NCBI GenBank assembly: GCA_002316585.1
Contig: DCDU01000191.1
Coordinates: forward strand, 3,604-8,881
Origin: Firmicutes bacterium UBA1047
GTDB lineage: Bacteria; Bacillota; Clostridia; Tissierellales; Sedimentibacteraceae
Direction of reading: 5' to 3'
DNA length: 5,278 bases
A program made the position numbers and the translations under genes. Numbering within the stretch: the first letter of the stretch is position 1; each line of letters begins with the position of its first letter. The notes under the pieces were generated by a model, which saw nothing but the letters and a program-made list of their open reading frames with translations, searched no databases and had not been told where the DNA came from. This document shows, one piece after another, positions 1 through 5,278 of this stretch.

Positions 1-791
1 GGATAACCTATTAATTTTGATTCATACAAAATGTTGTTTACCCTTTCCATTACTTCATTTCTTACTTCAACCCTGACTCCTATATCAACAGTTCCTGCCC
101 TGTGAGCAATGCAATGCTTGACACAAAGTGATTTAAGCCAGTCTGCTCCCTTTCTGCCGGCAGAAATAACAACAGTATCAGCATAGATATCTTCACTGTC
201 TTTCTTCTTTACCGAATCGGTAATCACAATGCCTTTAATTAAACCGCCATCAACTATAATGTCCGTAGTCTGTGTGTTAAACCTGATTTCAACACCGTTG
301 TCAACCAAATAGTCTTCAATTCTTTTATAAATTTCTTGAGCCTTTTCTGTTCCCAAATGTCTTATTGGACAATCCACAAGTTTTAAACCTGCTTCAATAG
401 CTTTTCTTCTGACTTCCTTAATTTCTTCCTTTGCTTCTATACCTTCAACCTTACTGTCAGCTCCAAATTCAAGATAAATTGCATCAGTGTATTCTATAAG
501 CTGCTGAGTAAAATCATACCCAATCAATTCAGGCAAATCTCCCCCAACCTCAGGGCTCAATGACAGCTTGCCGTCTGAGAATGCACCCGCTCCCGAAAAT
601 CCTGTCGTGATATTGCAGTAAGGCTGACAGTTAATACATTTTTTAGTTTTATCCTTAGGGCAATTTCTCTTTTCAATTGCCTTTCCCTGTTCAATTAATA
701 ATATTTTTTTATCGGGGTTTCTTCTTTTTAACTCCAGGGCTGTAAATATCCCCGAAGGACCTGCCCCAACTATTATCAAATCGTATTTCAT
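1..791 (-). CDS. FAD-dependent dehydrogenase, COG2509-like, 3'-truncated by window edge
   Basis: Reading the minus strand from ATG at 791 gives 263 uninterrupted codons that run off the window at position 1, so the C-terminal part is missing (family members are usually about 450-530 residues). The N-terminus, MKYDLIIVGAGPSG (residues 1-14), is a Rossmann GxGxxG dinucleotide-binding motif. E34 (ILLIEQG) is placed to bind the ribose of FAD. Next comes a cysteine cluster, C44, C52, C55 and C59, followed by the family-typical segment GFSGAGAFSDGKLSLS (64-79). A second conserved block, VVISAGRKGADWL, lies near residues 210-222. This order matches uncharacterised FAD-dependent dehydrogenases of COG2509. 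The four cysteines could bind a metal or Fe-S centre, or be redox active; that is inference. The substrate is unknown. The 791 start is chosen because the FAD motif begins at once and an AAGGAG site lies 6 nt upstream. It sits 138 bp after the exporter operon, and co-transcription is possible but unproven. Confidence 0.88.
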   Translation of the reverse strand, partial: MKYDLIIVGAGPSGIFTALELKRRNPDKKILLIEQGKAIEKRNCPKDKTKKCINCQPYCNITTGFSGAGAFSDGKLSLSPEVGGDLPELIGYDFTQQLIEYTDAIYLEFGADSKVEGIEAKEEIKEVRRKAIEAGLKLVDCPIRHLGTEKAQEIYKRIEDYLVDNGVEIRFNTQTTDIIVDGGLIKGIVITDSVKKKDSEDIYADTVVISAGRKGADWLKSLCVKHCIAHRAGTVDIGVRVEVRNEVMERVNNILYESKLIGY

Positions 792-797
792 AAATTT

Positions 798-803
798 CTC
801 CTT
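798..803 (-). promoter_or_regulatory. Shine-Dalgarno site of the FAD dehydrogenase
   Basis: AAGGAG on the minus strand, 6 nt before the ATG at 791. It decides that start over an in-frame ATG at 818, whose own AGGAG (819-825 region) is only 2 nt away and too close for good initiation. The upstream choice would add nine residues, MPPKRKEKF, before the FAD-binding fold. Confidence 0.75.
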
Positions 804-829
804 TCGCTTCGGAGGCATTTCTCCTATCC

Positions 830-841
830 CCCAAAGACTAA
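830..841. repeat. Direct repeat copy 1 (CCCAAAGACTAA)
   Basis: Twelve bases identical to 867-878, offset 37 bp. On the minus strand both copies read TTAGTCTTTGGG and are followed within about 8 bases by an AGGA element, so the similarity extends loosely beyond the exact core. This copy ends just upstream of the flavoprotein leader. Confidence 0.6.
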
Positions 842-843
842 TT

Positions 844-914
844 CCAAATTTAGGATATTCCTTTTACCCAAAGACTAACCCTATAGCAAATGTGTGTCGC
901 CATCCTATATTTGG
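844..914. repeat. Imperfect inverted repeat, 13-bp arms, 45-nt loop
   Basis: Plus-strand arm CCAAATTTAGGAT (844-856) is the reverse complement of ATCCTATATTTGG (902-914) at 12 of 13 positions. The intervening 45 nt include the second copy of a direct repeat. No T tract follows on the minus strand, so it is not a standard intrinsic terminator. It could be an mRNA-stabilising or processing stem, a dispersed repeat unit, or a degenerate miniature element. Confidence 0.55.
867..878. repeat. Direct repeat copy 2 (CCCAAAGACTAA)
   Basis: Second copy of the 12-base repeat, located in the loop of the 844-914 inverted repeat. The partner at 830-841 lies just outside that stem. This suggests a partial tandem duplication or a pair of binding sites; the sequence does not decide between them. 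Confidence 0.6.
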
Positions 915-929
915 TATATCCGTATCCGT

Positions 930-2120
930 TTAATATTCTATTAAGACTACATCCTTCTCACTAAGTCCTGACAATACTTCCACATTATTATCATCCTCAA
1001 GACCGGTAGTAATTTCAGTTTCTGACTGTTCCTTCCCGTTTACGACTGTCACATATTTTTTATTCTCTTTTTCGTAAACCGCATCTTTATCAACCAGTAA
1101 TACATCCTTTTTTTCCTGCAATACTATTTCAGCATCAACCTCCGAGCCTAATTTATAGGTATTATCATCCAAATCAGCCTCTATTCTAACACGTTTCTGC
1201 TCAACGCCCAAGTCGGAAATTTTCGTCTGTGCCTTAGGATAAATTCTGCTTATAGAAAGCTTCTTTTTTACTTCATCATTCTCCATTACATTAAAAGGCA
1301 TTCCCTTTATGATTTCCATCGCATCTTCAGCAAGCACTTCCACATACATGCCAAGGTTTGAGTCATCCTGAACTTCAACCACCGGAACTCCCGTCTGCGT
1401 CATACTGCCCTGATGAACATTTAGTTCTGTTATAGTGCCGTCAAATTCAGCTTTTATAGAAGATTGCTCTATGTTTTTCTCCAAAATTTTAATTTGTATC
1501 ATTACTTCATCAATTTGAGCTTCATATTGTTTTTTTACATTGGACGAAACTCCCTGAATCAACAAACTGTAATTGTTATTTGCTTCCTGAAGCTGATTTT
1601 CCAATACAGCAACATTATTTTTTGCTTCGTCGTATTCTACCTGACTTACAGCATTGTTTTCATATAAAGTTTCAATTTTTTCAAGATTGCTTCTTGCAAA
1701 GCTTAAATTAGTTTCAATAGTGCTTATATTAAGCTTTACATTTGAAATTTCCTGAAAATCCGCTCCCTTAATAGATTCATTGTAGGATGCCGTAATTGCT
1801 TCAATTTGCTTATTTGCTCTTTCTATCTCCAAATCATAATTATTTTCATAAACTAATATTGTATCGCCCTTTTTCACCTTATCTCCCACGGACACATTAA
1901 GAGTTTCAACTCTTCGGCTCATATCCGAATAAAAGGTGTTAACCCTTTTAGAAAATACAGTGCCGGTTTCTTCTAACGTCTTTCGAACTGTGCCCAATTC
2001 CGCCTTTGATGTCCTGCCTTCATACGACTTATCTCCTGAGAGGAAAGAAAATACTATTACAAATGCGATTACCAAAAGCACTGACAATATTATATACTTC
2101 TTTTTATACTTTATTTTCAT
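930..2120 (-). CDS. HlyD/RND-type membrane-fusion protein of ABC exporter
   Basis: A 396-residue periplasmic-adaptor-like subunit, the partner of the preceding permease and ATPase (compare MacA and YknX). After a basic start (MKIKYKKK) there is one membrane anchor at about residues 9-28 with no lipobox cysteine, so the protein is probably anchored by this helix and faces outward. Then follow a first biotinyl-lipoyl half (about 64-92, with SVGDKVKKGDTILVYE), a long heptad-rich helical hairpin (about 95-220), the second lipoyl half (about 221-251, KAEFDGTITELNVHQG), a beta-barrel (about 255-335) and a C-terminal membrane-proximal domain (about 338-396, VLLVDKDAVYE to SGLSEKDVVLIEY). The frame is open up to an ATG at 2195, but that start lies inside the permease gene. 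The ATG at 2120 has GGAGG 5 nt upstream and begins just before the anchor, so I use it. It follows the permease stop by 19 bp and is probably translated from the same mRNA. The substrate is not evident. Confidence 0.93.
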   Translation of the reverse strand: MKIKYKKKYIILSVLLVIAFVIVFSFLSGDKSYEGRTSKAELGTVRKTLEETGTVFSKRVNTFYSDMSRRVETLNVSVGDKVKKGDTILVYENNYDLEIERANKQIEAITASYNESIKGADFQEISNVKLNISTIETNLSFARSNLEKIETLYENNAVSQVEYDEAKNNVAVLENQLQEANNNYSLLIQGVSSNVKKQYEAQIDEVMIQIKILEKNIEQSSIKAEFDGTITELNVHQGSMTQTGVPVVEVQDDSNLGMYVEVLAEDAMEIIKGMPFNVMENDEVKKKLSISRIYPKAQTKISDLGVEQKRVRIEADLDDNTYKLGSEVDAEIVLQEKKDVLLVDKDAVYEKENKKYVTVVNGKEQSETEITTGLEDDNNVEVLSGLSEKDVVLIEY

Positions 2121-2125
2121 TTTAC

Positions 2126-2130
2126 CCTCC
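2126..2130 (-). promoter_or_regulatory. Shine-Dalgarno site of the fusion-protein gene
   Basis: GGAGG on the minus strand, 5 nt before the ATG at 2120 and inside the 19-bp gap after the permease stop. It is the strongest ribosome-binding site in the window and settles the start at 2120 rather than at 2195. Confidence 0.85.
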
Positions 2131-2139
2131 AAATAATTA

Positions 2140-4491
2140 TTATGATATCCTATTCTTAAGTGCCTGCATGAAGTCAAGTTTGTGAATTTTCGCATAGGTC
2201 ATAAGCTGCGCTGAAATTATAAATATAACAGTTAAAATAATTGCCGTGATTATTTCCTTTGATGTTACATTTCCTTGCAGAGTATAAATATCTGTGCTGA
2301 ACATGATACCCAAATAATCTATGAGCCACTTTCCAAGGGGTATGCCTGCTATTATACCCAAGACAGACATAACCGTATTTTCCTTCATAATAATTTTAAA
2401 TATCTCTTTTTTTGTTAACCCCATTACCCTCATTGATGAAAATTCCAATGTTCTTTCGTTAATACTCATGAGAGTCATACTGTATAAGATTACAAAACCA
2501 AGCATTCCGGAAAAAATAATCATTACACCCATGAATACGGCTATCAGCCCTGTAAATTCTTCAAATACACTCTGCATATCTTTTTGGGATTGAATTGAAG
2601 AAATATTTTTAATATTATCTAACTTAACCTTGATATCATCATCTGAATTTATATACACACCATTTATAATTCCTTTATCAAGAAATTCCTTGCTTAAATA
2701 ATCTACATTCATATAACCGTTGATTCCTAAGCTTTGTTTTAATATTCCCGTTACGGTTATGTACTTTTCATCACCGTCGGGCAAGAAGCTTTTTAAAAGT
2801 ATTCGGTCTCCTATGTCCGCATTAAGTGCTCTGGCTAAATTTGAAGAAATCAATATTCCTTCCTTTTTAACTATCAGCTTGTTACCCTCAGAATCATAAA
2901 AATCATAAAATACCGTTTTATCTTCAAGACCTATTATATTTACCGTTTTGGAATATTTTCCGTTCTCTATTTCAAAAGGAAATTCAATTCTTCCTTCCAT
3001 ATTATTATAGCTTATGTTTTCCTTGATTTCATTCAAAACTCTCTTATCCTGAAATCCGTCAAAGGATATATTATATTCTATTTTCATGAATTCCGAATAA
3101 TGTTTTACGAACATGACATCCATTATATCATTCATCCACATGGTCATAATCATCATACCCGTAGTTATTGATACAGCTGCAGCAATAACAATGAACTTCT
3201 TTTTCTCTCTGAATATATTTCTGTAAACCATTCTCCAGGAAAATGAAAGTCTGTTCCAGAAAAGCTTAAATCTTTCGAGAAATATCCTTTTTCCACGCTT
3301 CGGCGATTCAGGCATCATGGACTCTGCAGGATTAATCTTGAGTATGCTTTTAATTCCCCAAAATCCTGAACCGATACAAAAAACTAAAGATAAAAGCACC
3401 GCTATAATAATTCTGTTATAATAAATCTTTACGGTAAGCATGGGTATGTTGAAAAACTCCAAGTACATGCTTGTCATTGCCCCTGAGGCTGCAGTTCCTA
3501 TAATTGACCCCAAAATTCCCCCTATTATACCTACAGAAGCAGCATACTTCAGGTAATGAGTAATTATTTCACCATCCATGAACCCTACAGCCTTTAAAAC
3601 ACCGATTGTAGTTCTGTCCTTCTTAACAATTCGGGAAAGCATTGTTGCAAGCATAATCCCTGCAAATAGCAGGAATACAGCGGGTATTGACCTGGATACT
3701 TTATCAAGACCGTTAATTTCCTCATTCAACATGCTGTTGCTTAACTGTTCATCCCTGTTTAGCACCCTGATAACACCATATTTGTTAAGGTTATCCTCTA
3801 AATAATCTTTCGTCTTATCTATTTGCTCATAATTTTTTACTGTCAATACAGCTTCGTTAAAATATCCGTTTCCTGATATTTTTCTCAGATAGCTTTCCTC
3901 AATAAAAACTATACCAAAGCTGTTAGGGTCAGGCAGAAGCACCTGTTCACTTTCCATCATATAAACATATTCGGGGCTTGAGGCAATTGCAGATACCTTG
4001 AATTTATGCTCTTTGCCCTTTATGTTAAGCTTTATTTCATCGCCCACATTAATTTTTCTTGCAACAGCAAACTGGTCAATAATAATTGCTTCTTTTTCAG
4101 AAAGAACTCTTCTTCCCTTTTTTATATACAATTTGTTTATTTTGTTTTCATTTTTATCAACTGATACCGCCCTTACAGTTATCCTTTCATTATCATTATC
4201 GGTAATTAACCTTGTATCGAAAGACAGCCGCAAGTCAACTTCCTTGATATTTTCTTCCCCGGTCAATTGCCTTTCCAGCCTTTCGGGAAGGGCAGCAGCC
4301 GTAACAAAAATATCTGCGAAGTTAGTAGATTCATAATAATCATTCAGAGTATCCCTTAAATTCATGGCAGAATTTTTTACGGCGGTAAAAATAAAAATTC
4401 CCGTTATTATTATTGACAAAACAGCTATATATTGACCCTTTGTATTTTTAATCATTCTGAAAAGTCTTTTATCAAGCTTTTTCATTACCAT
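2140..4491 (-). CDS. Double-length FtsX/MacB-type ABC transporter permease
   Basis: A 783-residue membrane subunit with about eight helices. Helix 1 (about 21-37) is followed by a large extracytoplasmic domain (about 38-267), helices 2-4 (about 268-286, 316-338, 360-380), a cytoplasmic linker, helix 5 (about 434-451), a second outer domain (about 452-647) and helices 6-8 (about 648-672, 706-730, 747-766). The two halves are recognisable repeats. NVGDEIKL (148-155) with a following FKVSAIA matches DIGDRILL (559-566) with a following ITVTGIL. TTIGVLKAVGF (294-304) matches LEFSSMRVMGL (682-692), each followed by an EI and a helix. NPAESM (387-392) corresponds to DFMQAL (773-778). It is thus a single-chain equivalent of a MacB/FtsX-like permease dimer. 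Such permeases tend to drive extracytoplasmic conformational work rather than form a classic channel. Its start overlaps the ATPase end. ATG 4491 (7-bp overlap) and ATG 4485 (TAATG, 1-bp overlap) are both possible and differ by two residues. Confidence 0.92.
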   Translation of the reverse strand: MVMKKLDKRLFRMIKNTKGQYIAVLSIIITGIFIFTAVKNSAMNLRDTLNDYYESTNFADIFVTAAALPERLERQLTGEENIKEVDLRLSFDTRLITDNDNERITVRAVSVDKNENKINKLYIKKGRRVLSEKEAIIIDQFAVARKINVGDEIKLNIKGKEHKFKVSAIASSPEYVYMMESEQVLLPDPNSFGIVFIEESYLRKISGNGYFNEAVLTVKNYEQIDKTKDYLEDNLNKYGVIRVLNRDEQLSNSMLNEEINGLDKVSRSIPAVFLLFAGIMLATMLSRIVKKDRTTIGVLKAVGFMDGEIITHYLKYAASVGIIGGILGSIIGTAASGAMTSMYLEFFNIPMLTVKIYYNRIIIAVLLSLVFCIGSGFWGIKSILKINPAESMMPESPKRGKRIFLERFKLFWNRLSFSWRMVYRNIFREKKKFIVIAAAVSITTGMMIMTMWMNDIMDVMFVKHYSEFMKIEYNISFDGFQDKRVLNEIKENISYNNMEGRIEFPFEIENGKYSKTVNIIGLEDKTVFYDFYDSEGNKLIVKKEGILISSNLARALNADIGDRILLKSFLPDGDEKYITVTGILKQSLGINGYMNVDYLSKEFLDKGIINGVYINSDDDIKVKLDNIKNISSIQSQKDMQSVFEEFTGLIAVFMGVMIIFSGMLGFVILYSMTLMSINERTLEFSSMRVMGLTKKEIFKIIMKENTVMSVLGIIAGIPLGKWLIDYLGIMFSTDIYTLQGNVTSKEIITAIILTVIFIISAQLMTYAKIHKLDFMQALKNRIS

Positions 4492-5213
4492 ACAATCCTT
4501 TCAGGTCCAATTGGATTTTTATTTTCAATAATTTCAGTTATGCCGCCGCTTCTCATTTTAATTACCTTGTCAGCCATTTGTGCAATTGGTGAATTGTGAG
4601 TAATTACGATTACAGTATTCTTATACTTTATATTTACATCTTTCAAAACCTTTAAAATAGATATTCCTGTTTCGAAATCAAGTGCACCCGTCGGCTCGTC
4701 ACAAAGCAATATATCGGGGTTCTTTGCAACAGCTCTGGCTATGGCAACCCTCTGCTGCTCCCCGCCGCTCATTTGTGATGGAAAATGATCCGCCCTGTCT
4801 CCAAGTCCCACCGCCTCCATCACTTCATCAATATCAGCGGAGCTTCCCGTTATTTCTGCAACTAATTCCACATTTTCCTTGGCAGTAAGCGTAGCCATTA
4901 AATTATAGAACTGAAATACAAAACCGATCTTGTATCTTCTGTACATTGTAAGCTCTTTATCAGTAAAATTCGTAACCATTTCATCATTAAAAAGAACACT
5001 TCCGCCGGAAGGAGTATCCATTCCCCCGATAATGTTAAGAAGTGTACTTTTCCCTGAACCGCTGGGACCTAAAATAACAACAAATTCTCCCTTTTCAACT
5101 TCAAAGGAAGCGTCTTTAAGAGCATTTACGGTTACCTCTCCCATTTGATAATCTTTCTTTAGGTTCTTTACTTTTAATACAACATCCCTCATACTTGCCC
5201 CCATCACTTCCAT
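4485..5213 (-). CDS. ABC transporter ATPase, MacB/LolD family (COG1136)
   Basis: A 242-residue ATP-binding subunit, normal length for the family. It should act as a dimer on the cytoplasmic face of the permease encoded next, hydrolysing ATP to drive export. All catalytic motifs are intact: aromatic A-loop Y22, Walker A GPSGSGKST (49-57), Q-loop Q101 in FVFQFYNL, signature SGGEQQR (149-155), Walker B ILLCDEP (168-174, catalytic E173), D-loop GALD (176-179) and H-loop H206 (VITHN). The spelling around the Q-loop and signature is characteristic of the MacB/LolD/FtsE group. The frame is open to a TTG at 5234, but that codon falls in the proposed -10 box. ATG at 5213 has AAGGA 7 nt upstream and is preferred; ATG codons at 5204 and 5192 are less well placed. 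The gene is promoter-proximal in the exporter operon and ends in TAA overlapping the permease start. Confidence 0.95.
   Translation of the reverse strand: MEVMGASMRDVVLKVKNLKKDYQMGEVTVNALKDASFEVEKGEFVVILGPSGSGKSTLLNIIGGMDTPSGGSVLFNDEMVTNFTDKELTMYRRYKIGFVFQFYNLMATLTAKENVELVAEITGSSADIDEVMEAVGLGDRADHFPSQMSGGEQQRVAIARAVAKNPDILLCDEPTGALDFETGISILKVLKDVNIKYKNTVIVITHNSPIAQMADKVIKMRSGGITEIIENKNPIGPERIVW
4496..4501 (-). promoter_or_regulatory. Shine-Dalgarno site of the permease gene, within the ATPase gene
   Basis: AAAGGA on the minus strand lies inside the last codons of the ATPase gene. It is 4 nt from ATG 4491 and 10 nt from ATG 4485, so neither start has ideal spacing. The arrangement supports coupled translation of ATPase and permease. 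Confidence 0.6.
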
Positions 5214-5220
5214 TTGTAAT

Positions 5221-5225
5221 TCCTT
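5221..5225 (-). promoter_or_regulatory. Shine-Dalgarno site of the ABC ATPase gene
   Basis: AAGGA on the minus strand, 7 nt before the ATG at 5213. It would lie almost at the 5' end of the mRNA if the promoter at 5234-5262 is used, giving a leader of roughly 14 nt. Confidence 0.75.
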
Positions 5226-5233
5226 ACAATACA

Positions 5234-5262
5234 ATAATAATATTTATTGACCGTTTAGTCAA
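5234..5262 (-). promoter_or_regulatory. Sigma-A-type promoter of the exporter operon
   Basis: On the minus strand, TTGACT (5262-5257; five of six matches to TTGACA) is followed by a 17-bp spacer and TATTAT (5239-5234; five of six matches to TATAAT). Transcription would begin near 5227, just ahead of the ATPase ribosome-binding site. The position directly upstream of the first operon gene and the ideal spacing support the call. No transcript data are available here. Confidence 0.75.
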
Positions 5263-5264
5263 TA
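5245..5264. promoter_or_regulatory. Palindromic operator, TetR-family type, over the -35 region
   Basis: Plus-strand TATTGAC (5245-5251) and GTCAATA (5258-5264) form a perfect 7-bp inverted repeat around a 6-bp centre. On the minus strand the core reads TTGACTAAACGGTCAA. TTGAC/GTCAA palindromes of this size are common targets of TetR/AcrR-family repressors in Firmicutes. The site covers the whole -35 box and part of the spacer, so bound protein would block RNA polymerase. The palindrome and its overlap are seen; the regulator family is inferred. Confidence 0.65.
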
Positions 5265-5278
5265 TATACGTTAACGCC

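Larger units (their letters stand above)
792..929. other. Gene-free spacer between fusion-protein gene and flavoprotein gene
   Basis: This 138-bp gap holds no plausible gene. It contains a long imperfect inverted repeat (844-856 with 902-914) and a 12-bp direct repeat (830-841 and 867-878), both listed separately. No G+C-rich hairpin followed by a T run is visible on the minus strand, so I see no intrinsic terminator for the exporter operon. The best promoter-like pair for the flavoprotein is TTGCTA (minus strand) followed 17 bp later by TAAAAG, four of six matches in each box, which is too weak to call. Read-through from the exporter operon is therefore possible. Confidence 0.6.

Noticed and set aside
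798..814. Possible hairpin CTCC / GGAG masking the flavoprotein ribosome-binding site
   Set aside because: Only a 4-bp stem with a 9-nt loop and no further pairing; too weak to claim regulation.
792..818. In-frame upstream ATG at 818 for the FAD dehydrogenase
   Set aside because: Its AGGAG is only 2 nt away and it would add nine basic residues ahead of the FAD-binding strand; 791 has better spacing and the family-typical N-terminus.
860..929. Intrinsic terminator after the exporter operon
   Set aside because: No G+C-rich stem followed by a T run on the minus strand; the long inverted repeat there is A+T-rich and is followed by AATTAG.
2121..2195. Longer fusion-protein start at 2195
   Set aside because: It would overlap the permease gene by 56 bp and add 25 residues with no family match. 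The ATG at 2120 has a strong GGAGG and starts right before the membrane anchor.
1464..4888. Plus-strand open frames of about 65-112 codons within the exporter genes
   Set aside because: They lie antisense inside well-supported coding sequences, have no domain or ribosome-binding site of note, and their composition is the complement of the real genes.
5269..5276. 8-bp palindrome CGTTAACG near the window edge
   Set aside because: Short and at the very end of the window. It may be part of an upstream element but cannot be judged without the adjoining sequence.

Overview
The window reads as part of a low-GC Gram-positive chromosome, most likely a Clostridia-class Firmicute. This rests on strong A+T bias, purine-rich Shine-Dalgarno sites (AAGGA, GGAGG, AAGGAG) before every gene, frequent ATA/AGA codons and the protein families present. 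No 16S or other marker lies in the window, so the taxon is an inference. All genes are on the minus strand, so transcription runs from high to low coordinates.

Layout in transcription order. At 5234-5264 there is a sigma-A-like promoter overlapped by a TetR-type palindrome. It drives a compact three-gene exporter operon. First is a MacB/LolD-type ABC ATPase (5213-4485), then a double-length FtsX/MacB-type permease (4491-2140, start overlapping the ATPase end), then a HlyD/RND-type membrane-fusion protein (2120-930, 19 bp after the permease). After a 138-bp spacer with inverted and direct repeats but no visible terminator comes the 5' part of a COG2509-type FAD-dependent dehydrogenase (791 to beyond position 1).

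How they work together: the ATPase energises the permease, whose two large extracytoplasmic domains probably work mechanically, as in MacB and Lol-type transporters. The membrane-anchored fusion protein probably completes the outward path. This is the Gram-positive counterpart of MacAB (compare YknXYZ of Bacillus), with the permease as one internally duplicated chain. The substrate cannot be read from sequence. The palindrome over the -35 box suggests repression by a TetR-family regulator, perhaps relieved by a toxic ligand. The regulator gene is not in the window.

The flavoprotein is a separate metabolic or housekeeping function. Whether it shares the operon transcript is unresolved. I see no RNA gene, CRISPR array, phage or IS element, and no clear evidence of a wholly new system. 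The points most worth checking are the operator/promoter, the repeat-rich spacer and the duplicated permease paired with a fusion protein.
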